NCBI RefSeq assembly: GCF_027595985.1 | Contig: NC_073305.1 | Span: forward strand, 169,454,172 to 169,518,171 | From: Sorex araneus | Lineage: Eukaryota > Chordata > Mammalia > Eulipotyphla > Soricidae | DNA length: 64,000 nucleotides | Direction of reading: 5' to 3' | Shown: piece after piece, positions 44,431 through 55,577 of the stretch | How positions within the stretch are numbered: the stretch's first letter is position 1 | Layout of the letters: each line of letters opens with the position of its first letter | The notes under the pieces: model-generated | What the model was told of the DNA's origin: nothing | Database searches by the model: none | What the model saw: the letters and a program-made list of their open reading frames with translations, nothing else | Translations under genes and position numbers: made by a program

Positions 44431-45961
44431 GGGATGAGGACTCAATATCGACTCCTTTAGCAACTTTTAAAATATTCAATATTTTATTAGTTATATGCAC
44501 CGTGCATTTATTAATATATATTTTAATAAGAATAATCATTTGTAACAAATACACCACATAATTTAAGATATTAAGAGTGGAAATTGTGTATTACAGGGAG
44601 AGAAGAGAACTTTGGGTACTTTCTGCTCAGTTTTCGTATAAAACAAACTAGTATTAAAAATAAAAATCTAGACTCATTTTCCACTTTGGAGATTGGCCCA
44701 GATGAGCTGTGTACTCTCAGCTTTTTCCTCTCTGGAAAAGCCTGTGTTCTCTTTTTCTTGAACACGTATCTTTTGCTCTTTCAGTCCTCTCACATTTTTC
44801 CGAGTAAATTTAAAAAAATAAAATGATGTTGCCTCAAAAAATTAAGAATTTTTTTTAAAAAAAGAGAAGACTACCCTATAGAAAAATCTTAGATTCATTT
44901 CTGCGCCTATGTGACTTTAGGCAGGTCATTGACAAATTCTAAGCTTCTGTTCCATCCTTAATAAAATAATGGGTCTCTAACTTTGCCTCCAAATAGAAAT
45001 TTCCATCATACTGTGACTATTCATGTAAGTATTCTTGGCCTATAATATATATTAAGGTAGAATAGGGGTATTTTGTAAAGAGACATTCATCAATTTAAAC
45101 AAAGGTTAAAAATATGTCAATTCTGGCAAATAAAACGGAATAAATTGCTGAATGCTTCTGGTGATCACACGTACTTTATGTGAAGGTAATAATAAGAAAA
45201 TAGAGTATAAATAGGTATTGCCAAAGTTTTTGCTTAAATAAGATATAATTCAAGTTTTTAATTTATTTTTATCAGTTTAATTAAAATTCAAGTCCCCATC
45301 TTGGGTATTTCTATCCACCTAAGTGTACCATTTTCCCTTCCAACAACCTCTGGAATTTTAATTATTTAAGTATACTTGTTATTACATGATCATATTTGCA
45401 GTGTTTCATAACACATCAGCTTGCTTTGTGTATCCCATGAAAGTTCTTTTCTACTTCTGTTTTCCGAGTCTAGGTGGATTGTATAGCCTGTTTTTAAGAG
45501 TCTCCAAATTGAATCTTACCTAATTAACACTTCATATTTAAATAAAATTTAAGACACTTAAAAGAATATTTTAAATGCACAAAGGGGTTGAATTACAGAA
45601 TATGATGTAAACTGATGTCAATAATAGGCTAAATTTGTTGTTATTTCATTATTTACCAGAAATTGTGCTAAGCATACCGTATGTGTCTTGTCATGTTTGT
45701 TTTTATTGAGGCCATAACACAATGCTTAGAAGTTAAAACATTGTATGTTTTAGGAATAAATGTTCACATCTTTTAAAGTGCTTTGCCTCAATTAAGCTAC
45801 CATCCAAGTAAAAGACCCTTTACCTCAATTTGTTGGTGTCTCCTGTTTGCTACATCCCCGAATACTAGAGATCGTGTTTTTAATTTTTAAATTAAATTTA
45901 ATTCAGGTAACCATGATTTACAAGAGATTGAAGAGTTTGGATGTTAAATTTTTTTTTGTCT
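44431..45961. other. AT-rich intergenic DNA, nothing recognised
   Basis: No repeat family or coding signal recognised. Confidence 0.6.
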
Positions 45962-46075
45962 GTTTTGGGTATGTACCTGAGTGTGCTTAGGGATTACTCC
46001 TCAAGGTCCAGGGATCAAACCCAGGTTGGCTGAGGGTAAGGCAAACACATAGCCAGTGTACTGTCTCTCTGGCCC
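45962..46075 (-). mobile_element. Old poly(A)-type tRNA SINE
   Basis: GGGATTACTCCTCAAGG, GATCAAACCCAGGTTGGC and GTCTCTCTGGCCCC. Confidence 0.75.
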
Positions 46076-46174
46076 CAGAACATTTATCAACTTTAGGGAA
46101 AACTTTCTACACAATACTTTATAAGGAAAGTATGGTCTGTTTTTAAGAAACTATCAAAGTGCCCTTTCCTTCAT

Positions 46175-47080
46175 AGGAATCTTCCTGTCGTTAGCCCCTA
46201 ATGTAACCTCAGTTCTGCCATCAAAGTGTAAGGATTTATTTTCACCAAGCATGTGTATTTCCTTTGTTTTATTTATATCCCTTCTATGAGTACGATCATT
46301 CAATATTTGTCTTCCTCCTTCTGATTTATTTCAGTTAACACCCTCTAATCCTGTTAATGTTTTTAGCAAGTTCTTATATCTATGTGATAGTTGCTAATGT
46401 ATTTTAATATCACACTATTATGCTCAGAGAGGACACTTCTTGTTATTCCATTTAGTCCAAAAAATAAGGTCCATTTAAGTTATTAGCTACCTCTAAATTA
46501 AATTCTCACAAACACAAAGAACAGCAAAAGAGCAATTTTATATCAGTTTGTAAGAGAAGACCGCAGATTATAGCACCTCAAGGTCTGGTCACTGATGAAC
46601 ATGACCTAAGCCAGGAGGTGTTATTAATCAAGTACAGAGAAATGTTTTGATAACTCCACCATTCTTCACAGCAAAAGAGTCTGGACTTCCCTTTCAAATT
46701 AGTTCTGTAATAACTAGATAAATGAAACTTGTTTTCAAAATTTAAGCTCAGTGGTGTAATTCTTCCAGTGTACAAAGATCCTATTAACTGTGAGATTATT
46801 TCATAGCCAGTTACATCCATATTGTAACAAAAGAGGTTTTTCTTTTCTATAGCTTAGTAGTATTCCTCTGTATATATACCGCAATTTATTTATCCACTTG
46901 TCTGTTGTTTTGGATCAGATCTGAGTTGTAAATGGCACTGAGATGAACATAGGTGATCATACATAATTTTGAATTCAAGCATATTCTGTTCCTGGGACAA
47001 ATACCAGGACATTGAATTACTGGATCATATCATAGTTATACTATTAAGTTTTTGAAAACTTAACATGAATTCTTTTTTTT
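46175..47080 (-). mobile_element. L1 3' UTR, antisense, old
   Basis: CTTCTGATTTATTTCAGTTAAC, TTCCTCTGTATATATACCGC and AATTACTGGATCATATCATAG follow the antisense L1 3' end. 46400-46840 between them is unassigned and could be a later insertion. Confidence 0.65.
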
Positions 47081-47507
47081 CCTTTTTAAATTGTTTATTA
47101 ATTTTACAGAATAAGAATATGTAAGTCATTGTTTTTCATAAATTTCTCTTATTTAGCTATTCTTTTTAACTTGACATTGTCAAATCTCAGCTGGCAAAAT
47201 TTAGTAGACTATCTATTTGGTAACTATTTAGGTTGAGAAAATTTGCACTTTTTTGAATTTGCACTCAAATTTCTAGTAAATTAGTTCACTAGAAGTAAAT
47301 TTAACTTAATAGCCTGAAACGCTAAACCAAAAATGAAGCAAAATATGTATGATTTATTGCATAATGAAAATAAAAGTATAAATAATGAAGTTGTTCAAAC
47401 ACTGAAGTTATTTAATAATTCTTAATTATTAGTATTATGACTTTAGTGTATATTAGACAGAAATTGACTGATTCTGTAAAGTCTATTTTTTATTGAAAGA
47501 CATTGGA
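47081..47507. other. AT-rich intergenic DNA, nothing recognised
   Basis: No repeat or gene identified. Confidence 0.55.
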
Positions 47508-47568
47508 CATATCCAGTTTACATAATCCAGTTTATGTAAACAGTTTGCATATCCAGTTTACATATCCC
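47508..47568. repeat. Local imperfect tandem repeat (CCAGTTTACAT-like)
   Basis: The units ATATCCAGTTTACAT, AATCCAGTTTATGTAA, ACAGTTTGCATATCC and AGTTTACATATCC follow each other. Confidence 0.8.
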
Positions 47569-47947
47569 ATGGGTTAGTGACTCTATTATCAGCAGACATT
47601 TTGCTATCCCCAGACATCCAATTTTTACAACTCTTGTAATCACTGTTTAAAACTATCCAGTCTACCCCCTCATCAAACAAATCACATCTAATATCCTAGT
47701 TTATAGCTAAAATCTATGAAACAATGCAGTAATAGTTTGAGAAAGACCAAATTAATGCATCTTAGTCATTAAGTGTGAAATACCAACTCTACTGGAATGA
47801 CATGTCAGCCTGAATCTTGTGCTGATGTAACACTTTCAAACTTTGTAGTTCACATTAAAATTTACCTTTAACATCTTGTATCCTTATCTTCAAATACACA
47901 TTATGTGCAGATTGAAAAGCATGAATTTTTATAAAAATATATTGATT

Positions 47948-48020
47948 TCAGGGGTCAGAGTAATAGTACTGTGGTTAGGGTGCTTTAGCTAACCCAGATT
48001 TGATTCACCTCTTTTTAATT
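47948..48020 (+). mobile_element. tRNA-SINE head fragment
   Basis: GGGGTCAGAGTAATAGTACTG and AACCCAGATTTGATTCACC keep the head only; the usual body is absent. Confidence 0.6.
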
Positions 48021-48029
48021 TTATTTATT

Positions 48030-48140
48030 GAATGATAAGCTTTTGGGAGCAATGGAAACTGACTGCTCAGCTCCTGGCCGCGGCGTGTAAAGGCTCGCTG
48101 AACTACCAGGAGCCTCTCTCTGCATGAGGAAGGTAAGAGT
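48030..48140 (+). other. Unassigned segment with strong splice-donor-like site
   Basis: CTCCTGGCCGCGGCGTGTAAAGG then CTACCAGGAGCCTC, and ATGAGGAAGGTAAGAGTC, a near-consensus 5' splice site at about 48133. The CTCCTGG/CCAGGAG arms could pair as a hairpin. No coding potential recognised. Confidence 0.3.
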
Positions 48141-48961
48141 CACTTAGCTTTCGGACGGTCAATTCCACAAATAATTTGAATTGACTTCTGGCATTTAGCA
48201 AGACTGCTTAAAGCTACCATCTCTTGTGGAAAAGCATATGTTCCGAAAAACAAAATGATGGTGTTTAGTTTAATTTGACTGAATTCCTCTTTTGTGCTGG
48301 ATGTTTATTAAACTAGTTTCTAAAAGAGACTTTTAACTAGCTCAGAGGATAACTAACACAGAGGGCCAATAAATGAACTGCAGACATTTCTGATGCCTTT
48401 AACTATGGGAAAAAGTTGCTTAATATGGCAAGAAGGACTATCCCATCACACCATTCCTACGGCCTACATTTCTGCAATATTCCTTTTTTTTTCCTGGAGG
48501 CGTGTTGTTTTCCCCTTGCCTTCTATGGACAAAGTTTGAGTCCCAGTGGGATAGTCTTGTTGGCTGCTGGGAACTATACTTTCCATCTCACTAAGGAGAG
48601 TTCATGTGTTCTGACAACCACATGGTCTATAGGATGGCTGCTTCCATGGGAAGAGCGCCCTTGAAGCCTTCCTTGATAAGTCATTGGGGTGTCAGGGATA
48701 CACCTAGGCTGCCTGTTAGGAAAAGAAGCCACAATAACCACTTAGTATAATGTAAAAGTTTCCTTCGTTGGCAAATACGAGCCCAGATAGGCATTATGCC
48801 TGCCAAAGAAGAGTCTTGGGAGATGAACAGACTTCCAACAAATGGAGGAAGTGATTTGCATAGTAATATCTGAGGGTGTGACAAAGTAAAGGTAAATGTT
48901 GAATTTTTACAGGGAAAAGAGTCTACTTATGATAATGAAATACAGAATTGTTATTTGCTGG

Positions 48962-49112
48962 ATTCTGGGCCACACCTAGTTGTGCTCAGGGCTTACTCTT
49001 ATTTTTGTCCTCAAAGTGAGCTTGGGGGATGGTATAGGAGGCAGGGCAGCAAACCTGTGTTGGCTGTGTGCAAGGTGAGTGACCGACTCGCCGTATTATC
49101 ACTCGAGCTCCC
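48962..49112 (-). mobile_element. Old tRNA SINE
   Basis: GGGCCACACCTAGTTGTGCTC, GGCTGTGTGCAAGGTGAG and GTATTATCACTCGAGCTCCC. Confidence 0.7.
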
Positions 49113-49489
49113 AAAATTATTTTTCAAGGTAGAATAATTGAGATTGAAACTCTAGGTGAAGGTGAAGATAAACATGGAAGATGCTGAGCAACATGCCAAG
49201 AGAGTGAGATCTTTTGAAGGCCATGGGAAGTCATTGCATATTTTTGAGGGTAGGAGTGATATAACATAACCTAAGGTTTCAGCATAATCATCATTGGATG
49301 GCAATAAAAGTGACACAAAGATGCAAGTATGAAAGCTGAAGACCACTTATATATCTCATTCAATAAGGCAACAACAGCAGTCAAAGTAGAAATGATGGCT
49401 CAGAATTGAGAAACATTGCAGAGAATGAGTTACTGGAATTGACTATTGATTGAATGTTGTGGTAGAAACTGTTAGTGGTCTCCTAACAT

Positions 49490-49840
49490 CTGTTGTCTCC
49501 CCTGAATTAATCTCCTAGGGCTTCCATTAACAAAGTACAACAAACAGAATCATATCATAAGTGTCTGGTCTGATAGAAAGCAAGGTGTGGGCAGGACTGA
49601 TTCCCTCTGAGAGCTGTAAGTTGTAAGAGGAAATCTTTTTCTCTCTTCTAGCATCTGATGATGCCTGCAATCTTTGATATTTCTTGGCTTGTAATAACTT
49701 TGATCTTGCCTTCATTTTCACAGGGCAGCCTTTATTGGTCTTCATCATATTTTTAGGATACCAGTTCTAATGGAGTATGGACCTACCTTACTAAGTCATT
49801 ATCAAGTCATCATCCTAACTAATTACACCCACAATGTTTT
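49490..49840 (-). mobile_element. MLT1-type MaLR LTR, antisense
   Basis: TCTCCTAGGGCTTCCATTAAC, AAGGTGTGGGCAGGACTG and TTTCTTGGCTTGTAATAAC follow the antisense MLT1 pattern. Old and diverged. Confidence 0.7.
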
Positions 49841-50185
49841 TTTCTATATATGGTCACTTTCTGGCATTAGAACAGAAGTATTTTTTTATGAGGAGAGAGA
49901 CTTTTAAACTCATAATAAGCCCTTTCATATTTATAGAGTCCTGATTTGGGTGTAGCAACAGAACTTTTCCACAAGCTTCTCACCATGTGTTGTTTCAGAG
50001 AGAAGGCAGAAGTGGACCATGGCTGCTGCTTCTGTAAAATCATTTACATGTGCCCTTCTGACCAGCCTTTATTTTGCCTTCTCTCCTGATTTCATCAACA
50101 AGATTGTCAAATACAGTTGAAGTAATTTAGCTCTTACAGATAAGGAGTAGGAGTGAGAATAATTCTGAAGCAGGCTGACTGGATT

Positions 50186-50240
50186 TTGGGTACATTGTAC
50201 AATGTTACAATGTACAATGTACAACCTGGGTACAATGTTA
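50186..50240. repeat. Cluster of TACAATGT units with a 14-bp palindrome
   Basis: GTACATTGTACAATGTTACA is followed by further TACAATGT units. ACATTGTACAATGT is a perfect palindrome. Confidence 0.85.
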
Positions 50241-50702
50241 ACAAGATTTTCCTTCAAAGGATCAACTGAAGGTCCCAGCCTACACCCTGTAACATGATAT
50301 AATTAAAAAAAAAATTGAACTAAAATGCAGCTAGGTAGGACATTTAACTTAGTTTTCATACTCAATCTTCTATAAACTTTGCACCTAGCTTTACCTCTCA
50401 GAACTGAAAGAAATGGTAACTGTTAGAATGGTTACTCAATTGACTTGTGGTCATTATCCTTTTGCTATAAATGCAAATATCAAATCATCATGCTCTCTAC
50501 CACCGGGTCATATGTGGTGGTGCTCATGTGATACTGAAATGCATGGAGCTTCCTAGTTCAAAGCATATGCTTCAGCTGTTTAGCCTATCTTCCCACCCCA
50601 TTAAATGGTGATTTCTTAACTGGTTTGAGGTACAAATAATCCCTAAAAGAAAACTTTGTCACTCAAAAAACAGGTATTACAGCACATTAAAAATAATACA
50701 TC

Positions 50703-50806
50703 TTGGTGGTGGAGTATGTGCACTGGTGAAGGGATGGGTGTTCGAGTATTGTGTAAGTGAGACTTAAGCCTGAAAGCTTTGTAACTTTCCACATGGTGAT
50801 TCAATA

Positions 50807-50842
<36 letters not shown>
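50703..50842 (+). mobile_element. L1 3' terminus with (AAT)n tail
   Basis: GGTGGTGGAGTATGTGCAC and GTAACTTTCCACATGGTGAT match the 3' terminus at 27840-27955, followed by (AAT)n instead of poly(A). Confidence 0.85.
50802..50842. repeat. (AAT)n microsatellite
   Basis: About 13 AAT units forming the tail of an L1 3' terminus. Confidence 0.95.
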
Positions 50843-50844
<2 letters not shown>

Positions 50845-51278
50845 AGAACTAGGAACAGCCTAAAAACACAAATTCAGGGCAATGTTTCAACAGATATTAC
50901 ATATTCATAGTTTGTTGCGTTATATCATTATTAAACAACTTTCACAATGCTTTAAGTAATAATAGAAGACTCATTACATTTAAGGCAAAAAATAGCTAAT
51001 TATGTATTATGGAAAAGATGCATGTATATGTTAAAATGTTTCAGTAATTTTTCCTGGGTAAAGTAAATTTTTCTTCTTTCTTTTAGGCTTTCCTATTTTA
51101 ACATCACAAATATGCACTGAATTTTTATAATGAAAAAAATTAGACCTCTAAAGAAATCCTTTCTGTGATAATGACAGAATTTCCCCCATGACCAAAGGGA
51201 CACATCTCCTTTTTCACCCTTGTATTCTGAGTCATGAAAGGGAGAAATTATTTATTTAAATACATCAATACTGTTAGA

Positions 51279-52425
51279 TGTGTAAAAATAAAAAGAAAAG
51301 GAGCACAGGCAGCGAGGCAGGCAAAGGAAGGAAGAAGGCCAAACTGGTTGCTCTATCGGTTTATTTCATGTCCATCTCCATTCTCCTCTGATTCTCCTCC
51401 TGCTTCTTTCTCCCCCATCCTACTTCATTCTCTCTCTCTCTCTGCCTCTCTCCCAGCTCTCGGTCTCTCTCTCGATCTGTGGATCTGGCCCCCGTGGATC
51501 TGGCCCCCGTGGATCTAGCTCCGTGGATCTGGCCCCCAACCCACTCTTACAGCCTAGTTAAATCTCCACAGCATGAGGGGGTTGGGGCATACACATAGGT
51601 GTGGTCAGCAATAGGGTAAGGTTCTTTTCCCTCAGGGGATGCTTCTCCTAGGACTTAATTCTCTTTCAGCAGGAGGATCCACCCAAGGGCAGAGTCCCAG
51701 GAATGTGTTTCTCTTCTCCTCAGCCAGCAAACATATAAGAATTCATAATATTAATCATTTTGTATGGACACAATAAGAGATGCATTAAAGCTTATAGAAT
51801 TGCTCTCCTGGGGCCATCTCAACCTCAGACTACAGTGCTCAGGCCAGATCAGTCTTTCCTATCCCTGGCAGGGTCCCAGTCTCATAATTACTATTGGATC
51901 ATGACAGCATTTGTCTATGATCAAGCTCTTAACTTATAGTTAAGAATTAGGCACTTTGGCCAGGCCCATCTCATGCCAGGGTAGCACATAACTCACCGCT
52001 TGCCCTGGATCCTTCCCGTCCCACGTCGGGGACCCTACTTTGGGGTGCTAGGAACTGAGGGCAACTGAGGCTTAAGTGGAGAAAGCAGATGCCCAGAAGG
52101 GAATAATATTCGAGGCCAATTAAGTCTTAAGTTATAAAAACATAATATTGTCTTCTTGTGTCTATACAAAAAAGACATAGCTTTAAAGTAAATTATTCAA
52201 AAGGCATAAAGAGGAGAGAAAGGCAATGTTATAATATTCAGTGTCCTAGAAAGTTCTGACCTTACCAATTAACAGAGTTTGATTAAGGGAAGAGCAGATA
52301 AACTGATAGAAATGGTTACAGATAAACAAAGGAATGGGAGTGACTTGGGAGCACTTTGATGGGTGTGACTGATAAACCTAAGCTCCTAGGGCAAGGGGGA
52401 AAGGACAAACCAATGATATCCAACA
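51279..52425 (-). mobile_element. Solo ERVK-like LTR with 6-bp TSD
   Basis: The 1147-bp unit begins TG and ends CA on both strands. It is flanked by perfect 6-bp repeats GTTAGA at 51273-51278 and 52426-52431; 6-bp TSDs are typical of class II (ERVK/beta-like) retroviruses. Read on the minus strand, an AATAAA (51360-51365) lies near its 3' end, followed by a short pyrimidine-rich U5. No internal region or coding sequence accompanies it, so it is a solo LTR left by recombination. A minisatellite of GTGGATCTGGCCCCC units lies inside. Confidence 0.85.
51476..51540. repeat. Minisatellite inside the ERVK-like LTR
   Basis: About four units of GTGGATCTGGCCCCC lie head to tail, one altered to GTGGATCTAGCTCC. 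A (TC)n stretch lies directly before it (about 51427-51475). Confidence 0.9.
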
Positions 52426-52461
52426 GTTAGAAAATATAAATACAGAACCAAAGGCAAAAAG

Positions 52462-52498
52462 CTGTGTATTATATATATATATGTATATATATATAAAA
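52462..52498. repeat. (AT)n microsatellite
   Basis: AT dinucleotides interrupted by a single TGTA, just outside the ERVK-like LTR. Confidence 0.9.
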
Positions 52499-52718
52499 CT
52501 AAGTCTTCCCGATTATGTTTTAATCATAGATCCATAGTATATAAAGTTGAAGGTCTGATAAATCAATATAAGGATGACACAGGGGTCCCATTCATTTCCA
52601 AAATTAGTAAGGATTGTCATCACCAACATGTCATGAGTGCTCCCCTTCAAAAAAAGAAAAAGCAGAGGATGGAAGATTTAAATCATAAGCTTTTAGAAGG
52701 ACATAAAAAATGTCTTCA

Positions 52719-52906
52719 TAGGGCGGGAGCTATAGCACAGAGGGTAGGGCATTTGCCTTGCACTCGGCCGACCTGGGTTCGATCCCCGGCATCCCATATG
52801 GTCCCCCAAGCACTGCCAGGAGCAATTCCTGAGTGCAAAGCCAGGAGTAACCCCTGAGCATTGCTGGTTGTGACCCAAAAAGCAAAAAAAAAAAAAAAAA
52901 AAAAAA
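52719..52906 (+). mobile_element. Poly(A) tRNA SINE, copy A12
   Basis: Copy with intact A-box-like and B-box sequences and a pure A tail of more than 20 bases. Short TSD GTCTTCA at 52712-52718 and 52907-52913. The pure A run suggests a recent insertion. Confidence 0.93.
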
Positions 52907-53204
52907 GTCTTCAGCCCATATAAAGACTGGTGAGAGCAATTGCTCTAATCAAAGACATACAACTAGAAGTCAAAAGAAGGCCTTAAAACAGTCCCTTAGG
53001 GAATGTGATTTGGTGAAACTCAATTGTTTATGGCTGTTCTTCATTCCCACTAGTTGTATTATAGATGGGAAAGCTGAAAAAGTGACATGCAGATAATTTT
53101 TTACATAATAAGTACATTATTTTCTAACTGATATAAAGTCATCTCACAAATACTTATTAATGAATACCAGTTATAGTTTATGAAAAGATAAATTTATTTT
53201 ATTT

Positions 53205-53358
53205 TCTGGGGGGAGGCATACTGATCAGAGTAAGCTCAGGTTACACTCCTTGCTGTATGCTCCAGTGCTTGGGGAACCGTATGTGGTGCCAGGGATGAAA
53301 CTTTGGCCGGCTTCATGAAAGGCAAGTGCCTTAATTCCTGTACTATCTCTAGTACCCT
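53205..53358 (-). mobile_element. Old tRNA SINE
   Basis: GCTCAGGTTACACTCCTTGC, GGAACCGTATGTGGTGCC and GTACTATCTCTAGTACCC. Confidence 0.65.
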
Positions 53359-53847
53359 AAAAAAAGATGAATTTCTAATGAGAGAAACTTAAAGAGCAAT
53401 GTCTCACTGGTACATATACGGTAAAAATGTACAATCTATGTGTAGATTATTTTTTCCAAAAAAAATATTTAAAACATGCCTAAGACTAAGAAAAACACTA
53501 AATTCACAATTGTGGCTAAGTCACAAAATAACAAAAAGCAAACCCATTAGATAATAGTTACAAACCAGTTGTATTTTATATTGATTTCTAAAAACTGACT
53601 ACAGAAAAGTTTTAAGTACCTTTAGGAGAATATAATTTTCATTATGAAGGCATTAAAGCTTGTTAATGAATTTTCTAAAATATAAGGTAGGACACTATAA
53701 ACAGAATTTTTATTGCTGTATACTGTCATTTTGCTTCAAAAAAAACTTCAAATTTTAAAAGCATGATTCAGAGGAGGGGCTTTTTTATTTGAGCCTGACT
53801 TTCTTGCATAAAATTATTTTGTAATTGATCTTAGGACTTTGTCTTTT

Positions 53848-53960
53848 TTTTGGGGGGGAGCATACTTGGTGGTGCTCAGACTTTTCTCTTGAGTCTCCCT
53901 TAGGGATCACTCCTGCAGGTGATTGAGGGACCTACCAGCTGTACTATCCCTCTGGCTCAG
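53848..53960 (-). mobile_element. Old tRNA-SINE fragment
   Basis: GGTGGTGCTCAGACTTTTC, GGGATCACTCCTGCAGG and CTGTACTATCCCTCTGGC; the B-box part is deleted. Confidence 0.6.
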
Positions 53961-54059
53961 ATACTAGCACTTTCTTATCAATACAAATTTACTGAGGATG
54001 AGGTGACTTCACTGGTGTGCCTCTGAGACTCACTAATCCGAATATAGACTCTCTGATCC

Positions 54060-54475
54060 CATAGGAATTACAGGACAACCCATCATGCAATGAACAATTT
54101 GCTTTTGTTATTATTTTGCATGTTACAAAACACTGGCCTACAAGAGTATAAATGTGAACATCCCAGACTCATCACCAAAGTGCCAATATTGCCTCCAAAA
54201 CAGTCCCCAGGACCCTTTCCTTCACTCCCCCTCCCCCACCACACATAGGTAATCTCAGTTAGAATCTAAAGGTTTTTTTTTATTGGCCATTGACTATTTC
54301 CTTAATTCTCCTTTCCCACCTTACATTGAATCACTAAACATTGAGTTTGCTGTACACCAGGTAAAAGAAACAAACATATTGTCGAGAACTACTTTTAAAT
54401 TTTTGACCAGTACCCCACGGTGATTTACTAATAAAAATTAAAAATAATAATAATAAATAATAATAATAAAGAAAA
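54060..54475. mobile_element. L1 3' end remnants in both orientations
   Basis: 54060-54340 reads as antisense L1 3' UTR (CACCAAAGTGCCAATATTGC). 54403-54475 reads as a sense terminus (CCCCACGGTGATTTACTAAT) with an (AAT)n tail. Confidence 0.55.
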
Positions 54476-54677
54476 CTACAAAGGGAAGCAGAAGGAAACA
54501 AAGAGAAAAGTATTATTATTTTTCTAAAAATATAAATGCATAAAATAAAATATTTTAAATGTTACAATAACTGTATAAACTTTCCTAGTCAAATAATTAG
54601 AAATAAATCTCATATTTTAAAATGTGTACTTGAAATCTTTGATATAAAATGTAATTCTATAAGAAGAGTCTTAAACC

Positions 54678-54860
54678 TTTTTTTTTTAAGTTTTTTTTCT
54701 TTTTGGATCACACCCGGGGATGCACAGGGGTTACTCCTCGCTCATGCACTCAGGAATTACGACTGGCATGCTCAGGGGACCATATGGGATGCTGGGAATT
54801 GAATCTGGATTGGCTGCGTTCAAGGCAAAGGCCCTACCCACTGTGCTATTGCTCCAGCCC
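54678..54860 (-). mobile_element. Poly(A) tRNA SINE, copy A13
   Basis: Antisense copy with T tail, several substitutions and a degraded B-box (GGGAATTGAATCTGG). Flanks GAGTCTTAAACCT and GAGCTTAAAACCT look like a diverged TSD. Confidence 0.9.
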
Positions 54861-55332
54861 TGAGCTTAAAACCTCTTAAAATAACCCCAAATTAAAATTT
54901 AGAATTTATTTATCAAAAAAAACTTTTTGACCAGTAACTGAATCCTTATCAGAATTCTTTGTTTCTTTACATACCCCATGGGAGAGTTTATCCAATATTT
55001 GCTTTACTCTAAATGCCAAATATTTTTGAAAACTTACTGAAGTGTCTGGTCTGGGCAAGGCAACACTTCTCAGATCTTAATAGCTCCCTGAAAATTTTAA
55101 GATATATGCTCCAACGGCAGGGCCATTCCTTATTGTCCATGTACAAAGCTATGCAGGCACCTCGGGAAGATCTTAAGACACAGCAATCTTTGTGAGCCAT
55201 CCATTCCAAATAGTGATGGAAACCTGCGCAGTGATCTCATGAATTTAATGGAGGACTATGTTTCCAACCTCCACAAGATTTCTCCTTCTAGACAGATGCT
55301 ATAATAGTTTATATAATAGTTTATATAATCTC

Positions 55333-55555
55333 TGTATTACTGTCATCACTGTCATTCCCGTTGCTCATCGATTTGCTCAAGCGGGCACCAGTAATGTCTC
55401 CAGTGTGAGACTTGTTATTGCTTTTGGCATATTGAATACACCATGGGTAGCTTGTCAGGCTCTGTCCAGCGGACAGGATACTCAGTAGATTGCCAGGCTT
55501 TCGGAGAGGAATGGAGGAACAGAACCCGGGTTGGACGTGTGCAAGGTAAATGCTA
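55333..55555 (-). mobile_element. RTE-tailed tRNA SINE, copy B12, with 22-bp TSD
   Basis: A minus-strand copy from tail (TCTGTATTACTGTCATC) to the tRNA anticodon region (ACGTGTGCAAGGTAAATGC); the first part of the head is missing. Perfect 22-bp direct repeats at 55311-55332 and 55556-55577 flank it. The left repeat overlaps an older local TAATAGTTTATA duplication. Confidence 0.92.
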
Positions 55556-55577
55556 ATATAATAGTTTATATAATCTC

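Noticed and set aside
51970..52060. GACGTGGGAC-type string in the LTR as a retroviral primer-binding site
   Set aside because: It lies inside the TG...CA-bounded LTR, not next to its end, and does not match a tRNA-Lys site well.
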